From contig OZ316892.1 in the NCBI GenBank assembly GCA_973895155.1, positions 19,468,001-19,532,000 of the forward strand: 64,000 nt of DNA, written 5' to 3'. This document shows positions 43,560 through 53,671 of the stretch, piece after piece. The position numbers and the translations under genes are program-made. The notes below the pieces were generated by a model. That model searched no databases, was not told where the DNA came from, and saw only the letters and a program-made list of their open reading frames with translations. This DNA is from Marsupella aquatica (lineage: Eukaryota; Marchantiophyta). The first letter of the stretch is position 1; each line of letters opens with the position of its first letter.

Positions 43560-46500
43560 AAGTGAGCCTTCCCATGACTATATGACCTCCAATATGCCAA
43601 CATTAATGGCTTCCAATATGACAGCGTGAGTGACCCCACGTTTAGTCCTCAGATTGAAGCACCATTTAATTCACAAATGACCCAATGAACTCCCTTGTAC
43701 CTCCAAAGAGAACCCCCCAATAGCCTTTGTAAAGACCACATTTCCATTTGGTACTTCTGACCTCTAGTATGACAACCAAGATTACCCTAATTTGAGGTGT
43801 TTCCATTAATGACACACCATGAGGGACCTCTCTAATGACCACATATGCAGTCAATTGCTCCAAATGACCTCTAACTAACTACCAAAATGACCCTTATTGT
43901 AGTCATTGACATTAATGACACACATTATGTGAAAATGACCCAATGAAGAGTATACTACCTCTCGGAGTGCCCCTTTACAATTCCTTTGGAATTTAATAGA
44001 ATATATCCAAAATCCAAATATCGGCACAAACATGACATAGTTATATAGAAGGACATAGTCTTCCACTAGTATTGCACTATATACCTCTTGGAGAGACAAA
44101 AACAATTTTTGTATGCATGCCTTAGGATGGTATGCATGCATGGTGACACTTTTGGCAAATCACTCCAAAGTTGTATGACTTGGGAGTGATTTCCCCAAGG
44201 TTGCATCATCCCTTAAGTAATTGCAAAAACATGGCTCCAAAGTGCTCATGGTGCAACTAGTGGTTGGAGAATAGTACGGTGGGTATAGTACCCCGCACCT
44301 TGTGGAGAGGTTGCCACCTTCATGTAGAGCCCCATGGCACACTAGGGCCACCTTAAGCTCCTAGACCTAAAAGGGTCATTTCTGATGGTACGTAATGACA
44401 CCATGAGGGACCTCTATAATGACCCCATATGGAGTCATTTGGCACAAATGACTTCCAAAAGGACTGCCAAAATGACCCTTACTGCAGTCTTTGGCATTAA
44501 TGACACACTATTCCTCCAAAATGACCCAATGAAGATTACAACACCTACTCACAATGCCCCGACACTATTCATATGCAAAATGGAGTATTCCCCATCCAAA
44601 CACCGGCACAAACATGACACAATTACATCACAAGATGACAACCTTCCATTGGTGTTGCGCTACTTCTTGGAGAGACAAAAAATGGCTCCATTTGCGCTTG
44701 GATACGGTGGTATGCATCCATGGTGACACTTTTGGCAAATCACTCCAAAGTTGTATGACTTGGGAGTGATTTCCCCAAGGTGCATCATGCCTTAAGTAAA
44801 TGCAAAAACATGTGTCCAAAGTGTTCATGGCACAACTAGTGGTTGGACGATGATGAGTATAGTGTCCCGCACCTAGTGGAGGGGGTTCTCACCTCTATGT
44901 GGGGCCCCATGGCACTCTAGGGCCCACCTCCAGCCCCTAGCCCCAAACTGGTCATTTGTGCTTCTGCTTAATGATTGCACAAGGGACCCCTCAAATGACC
45001 ACAAATCCAGTCATTAGACTGATATGACTTTCCATATGACAGTTTTAATGACCCTACTTTTAGTCATTGATATTTATGACGGGCCATTGCTCACATATGA
45101 CCCAATAAAGGCCCTAGTACCTCCAACTAAAGCCAGTTTTAGATTCCTTGCAAGATTGGAATATTCCTCTTCCCTATAGCCGCACCCACACCATACTGAG
45201 AAGCACGACTCCCCTGCCCATTCCATTGGTGCAGCACCACCTCTTGGAGAACCCAAAAACAACTTTTATTTGCCTTTGTATGTGATGGTGTGCATGCATG
45301 GCAACACTTTTGGCAAATCACTCCAAAGTCGTACGACTTGGGAGTGATTTCCCCAAAGGTGCATCGTGCCTTAAGGAAACCCAAAAACATGTGTCCAAAG
45401 TGTTTATGTCGCAACTAGTGGTTGGACAATGATGAGTATAGTGTCCCGCACGCAGTGGAGGGGTTCTCACCTCTATGTGGGGCCACATGGCACTCTAGGG
45501 CCCACCTCCAGCCCCTAGCCCCAAACTGGTCATTTGTGCTTTTCCTTAATGACTGCATAAGGGACCCCTCAAATGACCACAAATCCAGTCATTAGACTGA
45601 TATGACTTTCCATATGACAGTTTTAATGACCCTGCTTTTAGTCATTGATATTTATGACGGGCCATTGCTCACATATGACCCAATAAAGGCCCTAGTACCT
45701 CCAACTAAAGCCAGTTTTAGATTCCTTGCAAGATTGGAATATTCCTCTTCCCTATAGCCGCACCCACACCATACTGAGAAGCACGACTCCCCTGCCCATT
45801 CCATTGGTGCAGCACCACCTCTTGGAGAACCCAAAAACAACTTTTATTTGCCTTTGTATGTGATGGTGTGCATGCATGGCAACACTTTTGGCAAATCACT
45901 CCAAAGTCGTACGACTTGGGAGTGATTTCCCCAAAGGTGCATCGTGCCTTAAGGAAACCCAAAAACATGTGTCCAAAGTGTTTATGTCGCAACTAGTGGT
46001 TGGACAATGATGAGTATAGTGTCCCGCACGCAGTGGAGGGGTTCTCACCTCTATGTGGGGCCCATGGCACTCTAGGGCCCACCTCAAGCCCCTAGCCCCA
46101 AAATGGTCATTTGTGCTTTTCCTTAATGACTACATAAGGGACCCCTCAAATGACCACAAATCCAGTCATTAGACTGATATGACTCTCCCTATGACAATTT
46201 TAATGACCCAACTTTTAGTCATTGGCATTTATGACGGGCCATTGCTCACATATGACCCAATAAAGGCCCTAGTACCTCCAAAGAGAGCCAGCTTTAGATT
46301 CCTTGCAAGGTTGGAATATTCCTCTTCCCTAAATCTGCACCCACACCATACCCTAAAAGCATGACTCCCCTGCCCATTCCATTGGGGCAGCACTACCTCT
46401 TGGAGAACCAAAAAACAACTTTTATTTGCCTTTGGATGTGATTGTATGCATGCATTTATTTGCAAATTAAAATATTCCCCGTCTAAACACCGGCACAAAC

Positions 46501-46650
46501 ATGACACAATTACAACAAAGCATGACAACCTTCCATTGGTATTGCCCTACTTCTTGGAGAGACAAAAAGGTTTCATTTGCCCCATGGATACGATAGTATG
46601 CGCGCATCTATATATGATGACACTTCTGGAAAATCACTCCAAAGGTGTAT
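43560..46650. repeat. 578-bp tandem repeat array in the CACTA right arm
   Basis: The marker TTGGA(C/G) followed by ATGATGAGTATAGT or a close variant lies at 44264, 44843, 45422 and 46000: period 578-579. The units starting 44843 and 45422 are almost identical, so the same spurious ORFs occur twice (45074-45262 and 45652-45840). The first and last units are more diverged or partial. Each unit has several AATGACC/GTCATT motifs and one 36-bp near-palindrome. No gene is present. Confidence 0.92.
44157..45928. repeat. Four 36-bp near-palindromes, one per 578-bp unit
   Basis: AAATCACTCCAAAGTCG faces CGACTTGGGAGTGATTT across TA. Copies are at 44157-44192, 44737-44772, 45315-45350 and 45893-45928. 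In the last two, 16 of 17 base pairs match; the first two have a further change at the centre. A half-copy (AAATCACTCCAAAG) remains near 46,632. Confidence 0.9.
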
Positions 46651-46659
46651 GACTCTACA

Positions 46660-47631
46660 ATTATGATAGGTGTCTGGAATGACTATTGAGTATTTTAATC
46701 TTCATATCTCTTGGGTTCTTTAATGACTCTATAAGTAGTCATTTATGTAATAAGTCCATAATGACTGTATGTTATTGTAAACATTGATATATGCTGATTT
46801 TTAGATTAACCCTATATTTAGTCATTTATGCAACAAGTCCATAAGGACAGTATGTTGTTGAAAACACCGATATATCCTAATTTCAAGATTGACTGTGGAG
46901 TTAGTCATTTATGAGAGAAGTCCATAATGACGGTATGTTCTTGTAAACACTGATATGTCCTAATTTCAAGATTGACCCTAGAGTTAGTCATTTATGGCAG
47001 AAGTCCATAATGACAATATGTTGTTGTAAACACTGATATATTCTCATTTTCAGATTGACCCTAAATTTTGTCATTTATGAGAGAAGTCCATAATGACGGT
47101 ATGTTCTTGTAAACACTAATATGTCCTAATTTCAAGATTGACCCTAGAGTTAGTCATTTATGGCATAAGTCCATAATGACAATATGTTGTTGTAAACACT
47201 GATATATTCTCATTTTCAGATTGACCCTAAATTTTGTCATTTAACACCGTTGGTTAAAATGACGATAATACATTTTTTGTCATTTATCACCGTTGTCCAA
47301 AATGATGCAAATAGATTTTTGGTCATTTCAGTCATTGTCCAGAGTGACTATAATGTTGCTAAACACTGATTTATCATTGTTGTTATTAATTGTGTCATTT
47401 AAGACATGTGTCTAAATTGACCATTTAGGGAAATTGGGTCATTTTGGTCGCATCAGTCATTATAGACATTATACAAAATGACGAAAAAATTAACATTTTG
47501 TCATTTCAGTCTATTGGTCATTGTGGACAGTCATTCCCCCGTCATTCTTTTTGTGTCATTAAAACTTTTGGTCATTTATTCATCTCTGTCATTGGGTGAT
47601 TGGTCATAAAGGGCCCTATTTTCTTCTAGTG
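46660..47631. repeat. Right subterminal repeat region and TIR of the large CACTA element
   Basis: A 100-130-bp unit with GTCATTTATG, AGTCCATAATGAC and GTTGTAAACACTGATATAT is repeated about five times (46,735-47,225). GTCATT/AATGAC motifs then become denser up to the terminal TTTTCTTCTAGTG (47619-47631). Confidence 0.85.
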
Positions 47632-47847
47632 AAGTTGCCCAGAAAGAATCTCAGTCCCAAAGTATATAATGGCACATCTAGCTGTGATCAATTGCTAGCT
47701 AGTGAGTTTGTGACATTCTGTGTAACACTAGAAAATTGAAAACACTGCTAGGCTATTGGGGTTCATTCCCAGAGCCCTTGGGAAATCAGAGAGAAGTGGA
47801 AATTAAACCCTTGTCGTTACATACTGTTCACTCGATCTTTCCTGACC

Positions 47848-48118
47848 CTACAATGGTGAAAAGCAGTACGCAAAGCTAAAGGCAGCCAATACTATCATGA
47901 TGGGAAGAACCACTGGGAAGAACCATTGCTGCTTAGTAGCGTTTTCTGCCCCCTCTTTGGGAGTGTCGTCATGCACTATCCCAAAAGTACTCTTGATCTC
48001 TTCAACACTCTTGCCATTGATGAGGTCGGCAGCCCTCTGGCACACCAAGTCGAGCAGAGGCCTCAAATTCATGTAGTTTCCTGCCTACAAGGAGCAACGA
48101 GAAATTTTTATTCGACAT

Positions 48119-48171
<53 letters not shown>

Positions 48172-48608
48172 GTGTTATTCAACAGTTCACTAATAAAATA
48201 CTGGGAGGTCGATCATAGGCAACAGATCCTTTGGATTAATTCTGCATGCACGGAATTGACCCAGATAGCTTAGAAATTAGTGCCTAAATGAACAAATAAG
48301 GTACAGTAGCTAGAGGATGTCAAACTTACATGGATGAGACCCAAAAGGGTTGGATGATCAACCTTGACAAAAGCAGCATCCCAATGCTTTATTTCATCGT
48401 CGGTAGCAGAATTAGATTGCAGATGATATGTGCAATACTGGATCACCTTGATCAGTATCGTGCTGGGAACATTCGGCAAGCAAATGATGTACTCGTCAGT
48501 GATCTCCACTGTCTCCATGACTAGTTTTGCGTCTTGCAGCACCACCAGGTCTACTTCAAATTTAACATGGTCAGATGACCACAGCTGCACCTTTCTCTGG
48601 CTTGACAT
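47848..48608 (-). CDS. SKP1-like protein with a C-terminal hydrophobic anchor
   Basis: Two exons: 48608-48330 (ATG to a GTAAGT donor) and 48084-47848 (after TTGTAG), joined in phase to 171 residues. The N-terminal BTB/POZ-like fold starts MSSQRKVQLWSSD and contains ICLPNVPSTILIKVIQYC. The linker DDEIKHWDAAFVKVD and the SKP1 dimerisation/F-box-binding helices follow (LLDLVCQRAADLINGKSVEE, then IKSTFGI). SKP1 links cullin-1 to F-box proteins in SCF ubiquitin ligases. Instead of the usual ending (acidic run, then NQWAFE), residues 147-171 are WFFPVVLPIMIVLAAFSFAY plus CFSPL: one hydrophobic span with only a few residues after it, the layout of a tail-anchored membrane protein. The W in QQW aligns with the W of NQWAF. 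The acidic run is also reduced. Usual length is about 160. Exon structure is by eye. Confidence 0.88.
48123..48168. repeat. (AG)23 microsatellite in the SKP1-like intron
   Basis: An uninterrupted AG dinucleotide run of 46 bases. On the transcribed (minus) strand it is a CT tract about 40 bases upstream of the exon 2 side of the intron's start, within the 245-bp intron. Confidence 0.95.
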
Positions 48609-51600
48609 CTTGGTTCGTCTGGTGGTTGTGTCTGTATGTGAGCTTTCTCTCGGATAGAGTTGAGTTACCTCTCTAGCCAGAATCTGTTTCGTGCTGGTCA
48701 GAAGAATTGCCAACGATCCACTTTCCCTGTTCAAAGATTTCCTCAGCTAGAGACTGCAAATGTATGTTGTAATGCTTGGCTAAACAGCTGCAATGTACAG
48801 TTGTCAGCATAAGGTATACACATCAATCTTTACTTCTTGAGATTCTGAGATGCATGTTCTACATGGCACGATATAAGGTCACAATACGTACTTCTATCAA
48901 CTGGTACGTCCAAAAACTAAGAAAATAGAAAAACATCACATACTGAGCTAGTGCAGCACGGGGAGAGACCGGGTAGAGAGGACACCTGATGACAATTAAA
49001 GCGAAAAACCAACAGACTTAGCTTGATTCTCTGAAGGTGCCCGTTCTGTCGGTTACTTAGAAGACTCTCAACAAACGTTAATGTTCCCAACCTTTATAGG
49101 TTAAAGCGAAGCTTTTGTAGTCTTTAGTCAGCTAGGTATACTTAGATCTTTCTCATAAATGATTAAAGGCATTCAAGCTAGGTTGTTAGTCAGGTGCGTA
49201 TTGATCAATGGTCATAAGTGAACAGAAAGCCAGTTGGACCCGGGGATGGATCCCGGGATAGGCAACTCTAGCTTGTATGATAGAAAAGGCCAGGGTCCAA
49301 CCTCTTCAAGGAAATACACCTAACCGGCTGTCTACTGTGACATCTTCCCTCAGTCTTAGTTGTTACTGGACAGTGTCTAGTCTTGTTACTGGACAGTCTG
49401 TGTTAATTAAGGCATTCTGGCTTTTCACTTCTGGTGAAGCAAAAGCTCAGAACAAATTCGTTTGTCACGGCTAAGTAGTCCTAAACACTTATCTCCAGAT
49501 TGAAGGAGATATAAGCTATATATAATGTGCATACTGGCATGTTTGAAGTTGAAAAACTTGATCAAAACCAAATTAAATGGCTTATTTTTTACAAGTGTAC
49601 ACAACCAAACCAGCCAGCATTATGAGATTTTTGTTAAATTTCTAAAAATATTCTTATAAAAATTACAATAAGGATTTTTTTTAATCTTATGGGGCAGAAA
49701 ACAAAACCAAAGTATATATAGATACGACTCAGAAAATTCAAAAAATGGGAAACCCAGGCTTTTTAAACATTCTTTTTTATTACAGCCCCCTGGCCCCCAC
49801 TTTTAGGTAATAACTGTTCTACATGAGAACAATTCATTTACAACTAACCAACCTGCATCTCCTATTGTAAATATGACATATAAGGAACGGGACAAGTATT
49901 GTACTGTATTGAGTAATCAGTTTGTGTTAGATTTTCCACAGGGGGTCCCTAATAGGTAATGACACACATCATCATATTAGTGGGTCAGGTATGTGTCAAC
50001 ACTTAATTGATACATATGACACATACTATATCCACTTTTATATATGGAGTATTTATTCAGTAATGATGGGTCTGTGGGTTTAATTCAGGGTCTGGCTTTA
50101 CCATAGGGTTTATTGGGAGGTTTGGGGTTTGAGCCATTGGGACTTTGCAAGTGTAAATACAATGGGGCCAAACTTTGGCCAGTTGATCCAAGGGAGAGCA
50201 CGTCTAGGCCCAACAGTGATTGATCCATGGTCTGCAAGCAGGTGATCTTCACCCTCAGGTGTGTTGCAAGGTGTTTCAATTCGCTTTGGGTCAAAGTCAG
50301 TTTGACCCAAAACCCCACCCAAACTGCTAGCTCCCATTTTGCCCCCTCATTTGGCTTCTGGTAGTTTTAGTGGTAGCTCTTTGTCTGTCTTGCTTGGTCC
50401 TCATTGGTCTGTCTTGCTTGGTCCTCGGGGTTCAACATTTCTCTCTCTAATTATGGTGCATGTTCCAATGAAACATAATTAGACTAGCTCAATACCCGTG
50501 TGTTACACAAAAAATGTTGTGTCAGCCAAGATTTAGTTGTTGAGAAAAAAGATATCGTGTCAGCCAAGTTAGAGAAAATGTTGTGTTGGCCAAGAGGTCT
50601 TTGAGAAAAAGATGTCAGAATGATATTGTTGAGAAAGAAGATGTCATGTGAGCCAAGATGTTGTTGAGAACATTCCGTCTTGAAATAGTATTTCTTTGGG
50701 CATGCATTCTTTGTGATGTCAAGTTAGCATTTTTGTTACCAAGAGCAAGAAAACTATGTACTTGGATAGAAATGTGTATGCATGAATAGCAAAAATTATC
50801 GACCTCATTTCTAGGAAATTTTGAAAATACAAATGTTTCACTCAAAGTCGATGTACTTGGTATGGTATGGACTAAAGGTTTCGGATATTAAAAGAAAGAA
50901 CAAAATTTCGGAAGTGAAATTTTATAGTTAAATGAGTAAAACACTCATGTTTTTTGTAAGCTCCCAGTAGTGTCATGGTTACTTGGCATAAATTTGTTAA
51001 GTTGCCAAATGAATGTTTTATATGCAAGTCCAATTATATCAAAATTAACAAACTAGAATACTCTTTCACCGAGGCTGGCCCGGACTAATATTACAAAATC
51101 ATGTTGGCCAGATAACTTTGGAGATTTCTGATTGAAATCCTCTGACGAAGAGCTTTTCCACACCTGCTCACATTGCTTCTCGCAGGGGAGACTGATCTCG
51201 TTCTGGGGAGGAACAGAATCATCCATTAATTGCATTGTGCCTCGTCAACACCAAAGTCAAGGTCGCCAATGAAATTAACACGAGTTCAATAGCATCTCAG
51301 AATTTATTTCTATCCATCATCAAAGTAGAAATCAGGGTTCTTTTGATTTGGCCGGGGCTTTCACTCCATAGATAGCAGTCACAAATTACTGCCTCCATCG
51401 CCAACTAACTTATTCATTGGCACTTGTTGACTGGAAATTTTCATTTCTCTAGTGTTTTTCTTCGCATGACTTAATATTCCAAAGAAAGCAAGAAGATTAA
51501 AGTCACTGGCTGTATTGCTGGGAAAAGACACACGTCCCTTCTTCGGATAGCCCGCCTGACGAGGCCAACGCGAGATGACAAAAGTAGCCCAAGGTTGAGG

Positions 51601-51852
51601 AATTTAGAACATTCAAAAGAGGCTATTACTGATTTGGAATAATTCCTTGTGTGCTGTTTCCATTTGTGATATGCCGCGTCTGTTGCTCTCACTGTTGCTT
51701 CAGTGAAGTGAATCAACCTTGGCCAGTCTGCGTGACCTCTGCACATAAAGTCAAACAGCTGTTTGGAACTCTGCACATAAAGTCATACAGCTGTTTGGAA
51801 CAGCTTGCTGCAGTCTAGCCATCTCAAACACATTAGTATTGGAACTATGAAC
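48609..51852. other. No supportable gene; promoter side of SKP1-like and a loose minisatellite
   Basis: The first few hundred bases are upstream of the SKP1-like ATG. The rest has short ORFs without domains. A degenerate repeat with GTGTCAGCCAAG and GTTGAGAAAAAGAT elements lies at about 50,505-50,670. A doubled TGGTCCTCATTGGTCTGTCT-type segment is at about 50,385-50,425, and CATAAAGTCAAACAGCTGTT is doubled near 51,742 and 51,776. Confidence 0.45.
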
Positions 51853-52606
51853 GGGCATAAGAATTTGGGAAAGATCTGAAGAAAATGGGCTTTAATTAAT
51901 GTTGCAAGTATCTTGACTGTTTTCCTGCAGTGCCCTTTGGGCCCTAGCTTGGCTTCTTGCCAGGAATGATATTTAGGGTAAATTTGTCACGTCCCCCTCC
52001 ATAAGAAATCAAATTTATCCTTCCTTGTGTGTGACTTTTACCAAGTTTGATGTTGATGTTCTTAACTTCTCCTTACAAAAAGGACAACCATTAATAGAGG
52101 ATGTCTATTCTTCCTCATTGGTAATATGGGGGTACTACCAATTCTCATGGGAGACTTACCTACAAACACTTAAAGACAGTGCACGTAAAGCTTTAACCAG
52201 AGCATCAATTTGGGCTACAAAATAGTGTACATGAGTATTAAATGCTTACTGATGCATATATCATTACCTAGGACAGTGGGGGATTCCCCTACAGTAAGCA
52301 ATATGGTTTTCTCTTAAAAGTCTTCAAAGGCACATCAGGAATTCTCTTACGCAGCATCTTGGGAATTTTCCATGGTGGAAGCAATATAAGGGTTTTCACT
52401 GCAACTCAAAACTAGGAACTCCTATCTTCAAAAATGGGAATGCGTGCAATTGTACCACTGCACTTTCTCATACTTCTTTGGTGGGAGAAATCTGATTAAA
52501 ATGGGACCGTGTTATATATTGGAGTATTTACAGCAATGTAAACCGCTTGTTTTACTTTGTAATATTAGTAAACTTTAAATATTTCAAGACAGCTGAGATG
52601 TAGGCG
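51853..52606 (+). repeat. Left part of segmental duplication, copy 2 (paralogue of 16,622-18,082)
   Basis: Collinear with copy 1 apart from indels, and ending at the shared ACAGCTGAGATGTAGGCG. In copy 1 this is followed immediately by the rbcS block; here 4.6 kb of other DNA intervenes. Confidence 0.8.
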
Positions 52607-53113
52607 CTAGCTATAAATATTGAATCCCATATTTCACAAGCTGCGTTTTAGTAAACTTCTTGTACTGTGACTAACTCATGCATGTACATCTTTTCAGCTT
52701 CTTTGACATGGATTGGATTCGTCAGGGACGGACTTTTAACATTTGGCCCAGAGGACCGTCCCATGGACTTGTCTATACTGAATTTTGTTGAAGTTAGTGC
52801 TAAGGAAAGTACCTAAACACAAAGGCAGCCTCACCAATGCGATACTCAGCCAGGCAAGGTCGAGCCAACACATTTGTTTATGATCTGAATTAATAATACA
52901 GTCTACAACACTGATTACCATGCCATTTTAATGGATAGTTCTGCAAGAAAACCATGCAGCTAAATTGGTAGCTCTTAGTCCAATCAGTTGATTCAAAATA
53001 GAAACTGTACGTGAAACTTGGCTGATCGAACGATGCTGTAAGTAGTAACTACGGGCAGCAATAAGGTGCTAGCTAGAGGTTTGTCAAGCTTTCCAAACTA
53101 GGCTACTCCTGTC
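52607..53113. other. No gene; 3-prime side of the CCHC-RING gene
   Basis: Unique sequence with no match in copy 1 of the duplication. No coding sequence seen. Confidence 0.4.
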
Positions 53114-53671
53114 TCATATCTTGTCCCTGCAGTAAGGACACTGGTCATGGTTTGTGAGCCAAGGGGTAAGACACGGAGGATGGTACATGTGACCACAATG
53201 GAGTCTGATTAGAATCTGCTCTTGGAGAAAATCATCATGACATATAGAGCATTGTCCTTGCTCCATCTTATGATCACTTCTCCCTTCTTGTAAGGAAGAG
53301 TCTACTACGTGTCTGGGCAAAGCATCCATCTCGGCTTTGCTGAGCCCCTTTGAATTAGCCGTATAGGGAGCAGAAGCAAAAGACAATCGGCATGTCCTCC
53401 TATTGTGTCCTGTTTCTCCACAGATCCTGCACGTTGGACTGCTCCTTGCAGAAGGATGGAGACCGTGGGGCCACAAAGTTGGGCATGTCCTCCTATTATG
53501 CCCAGACAGTCCACAGTACCTGCATGTTGCAACCCTCCTCACCACAAGAGAACCCACCAAGATATTGCCCCCAAGTTCCAATGGCGCCTCCTCCTCCAGG
53601 TAGTCTCTCATACTGGGCAGGTCAGCTTCCCCAATGACTCTCCACCTGTAATGCTCGATTCCAAATCTCAT
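53114..53671 (-). CDS. Two CCHC zinc knuckles plus RING-H2 protein, likely E3 ubiquitin ligase
   Basis: An intact 185-residue frame. Knuckle 1 is C50/C53/H58/C63 (CRYCGLSGHNRRTC) and knuckle 2 is C81/C84/H89/C94 (CRICGETGHNRRTC), both C-x2-C-x4-H-x4-C. The C-terminal RING-H2 is complete: C141/C144, C159/H161, H164/C167, C178/C181 (CSICHDDF then CGHMYHPPCLTPWL then CPYC). RING-H2 domains recruit E2 ubiquitin enzymes; GHNRRTC knuckles bind nucleic acid or protein in plant factors. The N-terminal 45 residues are unassigned, and an upstream exon is possible because the ATG at 53671 lacks strong support. The gene lies in the 4.6-kb segment present in only one copy of the rbcS duplication. Confidence 0.8.
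   Translation of the reverse strand: MRFGIEHYRWRVIGEADLPSMRDYLEEEAPLELGGNILVGSLVVRRVATCRYCGLSGHNRRTCPTLWPHGLHPSARSSPTCRICGETGHNRRTCRLSFASAPYTANSKGLSKAEMDALPRHVVDSSLQEGRSDHKMEQGQCSICHDDFLQEQILIRLHCGHMYHPPCLTPWLTNHDQCPYCRDKI

Larger units (their letters stand above)
30336..47631 (-). mobile_element. Large CACTA (En/Spm) transposon, 17.3 kb, three co-oriented genes
   Basis: The left terminus reads CACTAGTAGAAAAC. The right terminus, reverse-complemented, reads CACTAGAAGAAAAT, so 12 of the first 13 bases match. AATGAC/GTCATT motifs crowd both subterminal regions, as expected for transposase-binding arrays. Inside, on the minus strand, are a TNP2-type transposase (38655-34686), a Transposase_24-like accessory gene (34587-31420) and an EDM2-like PHD-finger gene (39911-39252). 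The right arm (43-47.6 kb) is nearly all repeats. The flanking triplets differ (ATT left, AAG right), so there is no clean target duplication; the two ends may come from different copies or a flank has changed. The terminal match, motif arrays and transposase make the class assignment strong; the exact unit is less certain. Confidence 0.82.

Noticed and set aside
45074-45992. Two identical pairs of minus-strand ORFs (62 and 91 residues)
   Set aside because: They repeat only because the 578-bp DNA unit is duplicated; the third unit has changed frames and no domain is recognisable.
47726-47745. Another CACTA terminus (CACTAGAAAATTG) just right of the large element
   Set aside because: No partner end or subterminal array is associated with it.
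50475-50520. Helitron 5-prime end (CAATACCCGTGTGTTACAC resembles the CCCGTGC-GCACGGG-type start)
   Set aside because: No CTRR end with a hairpin and no Rep/helicase were found downstream; similarity is too short.
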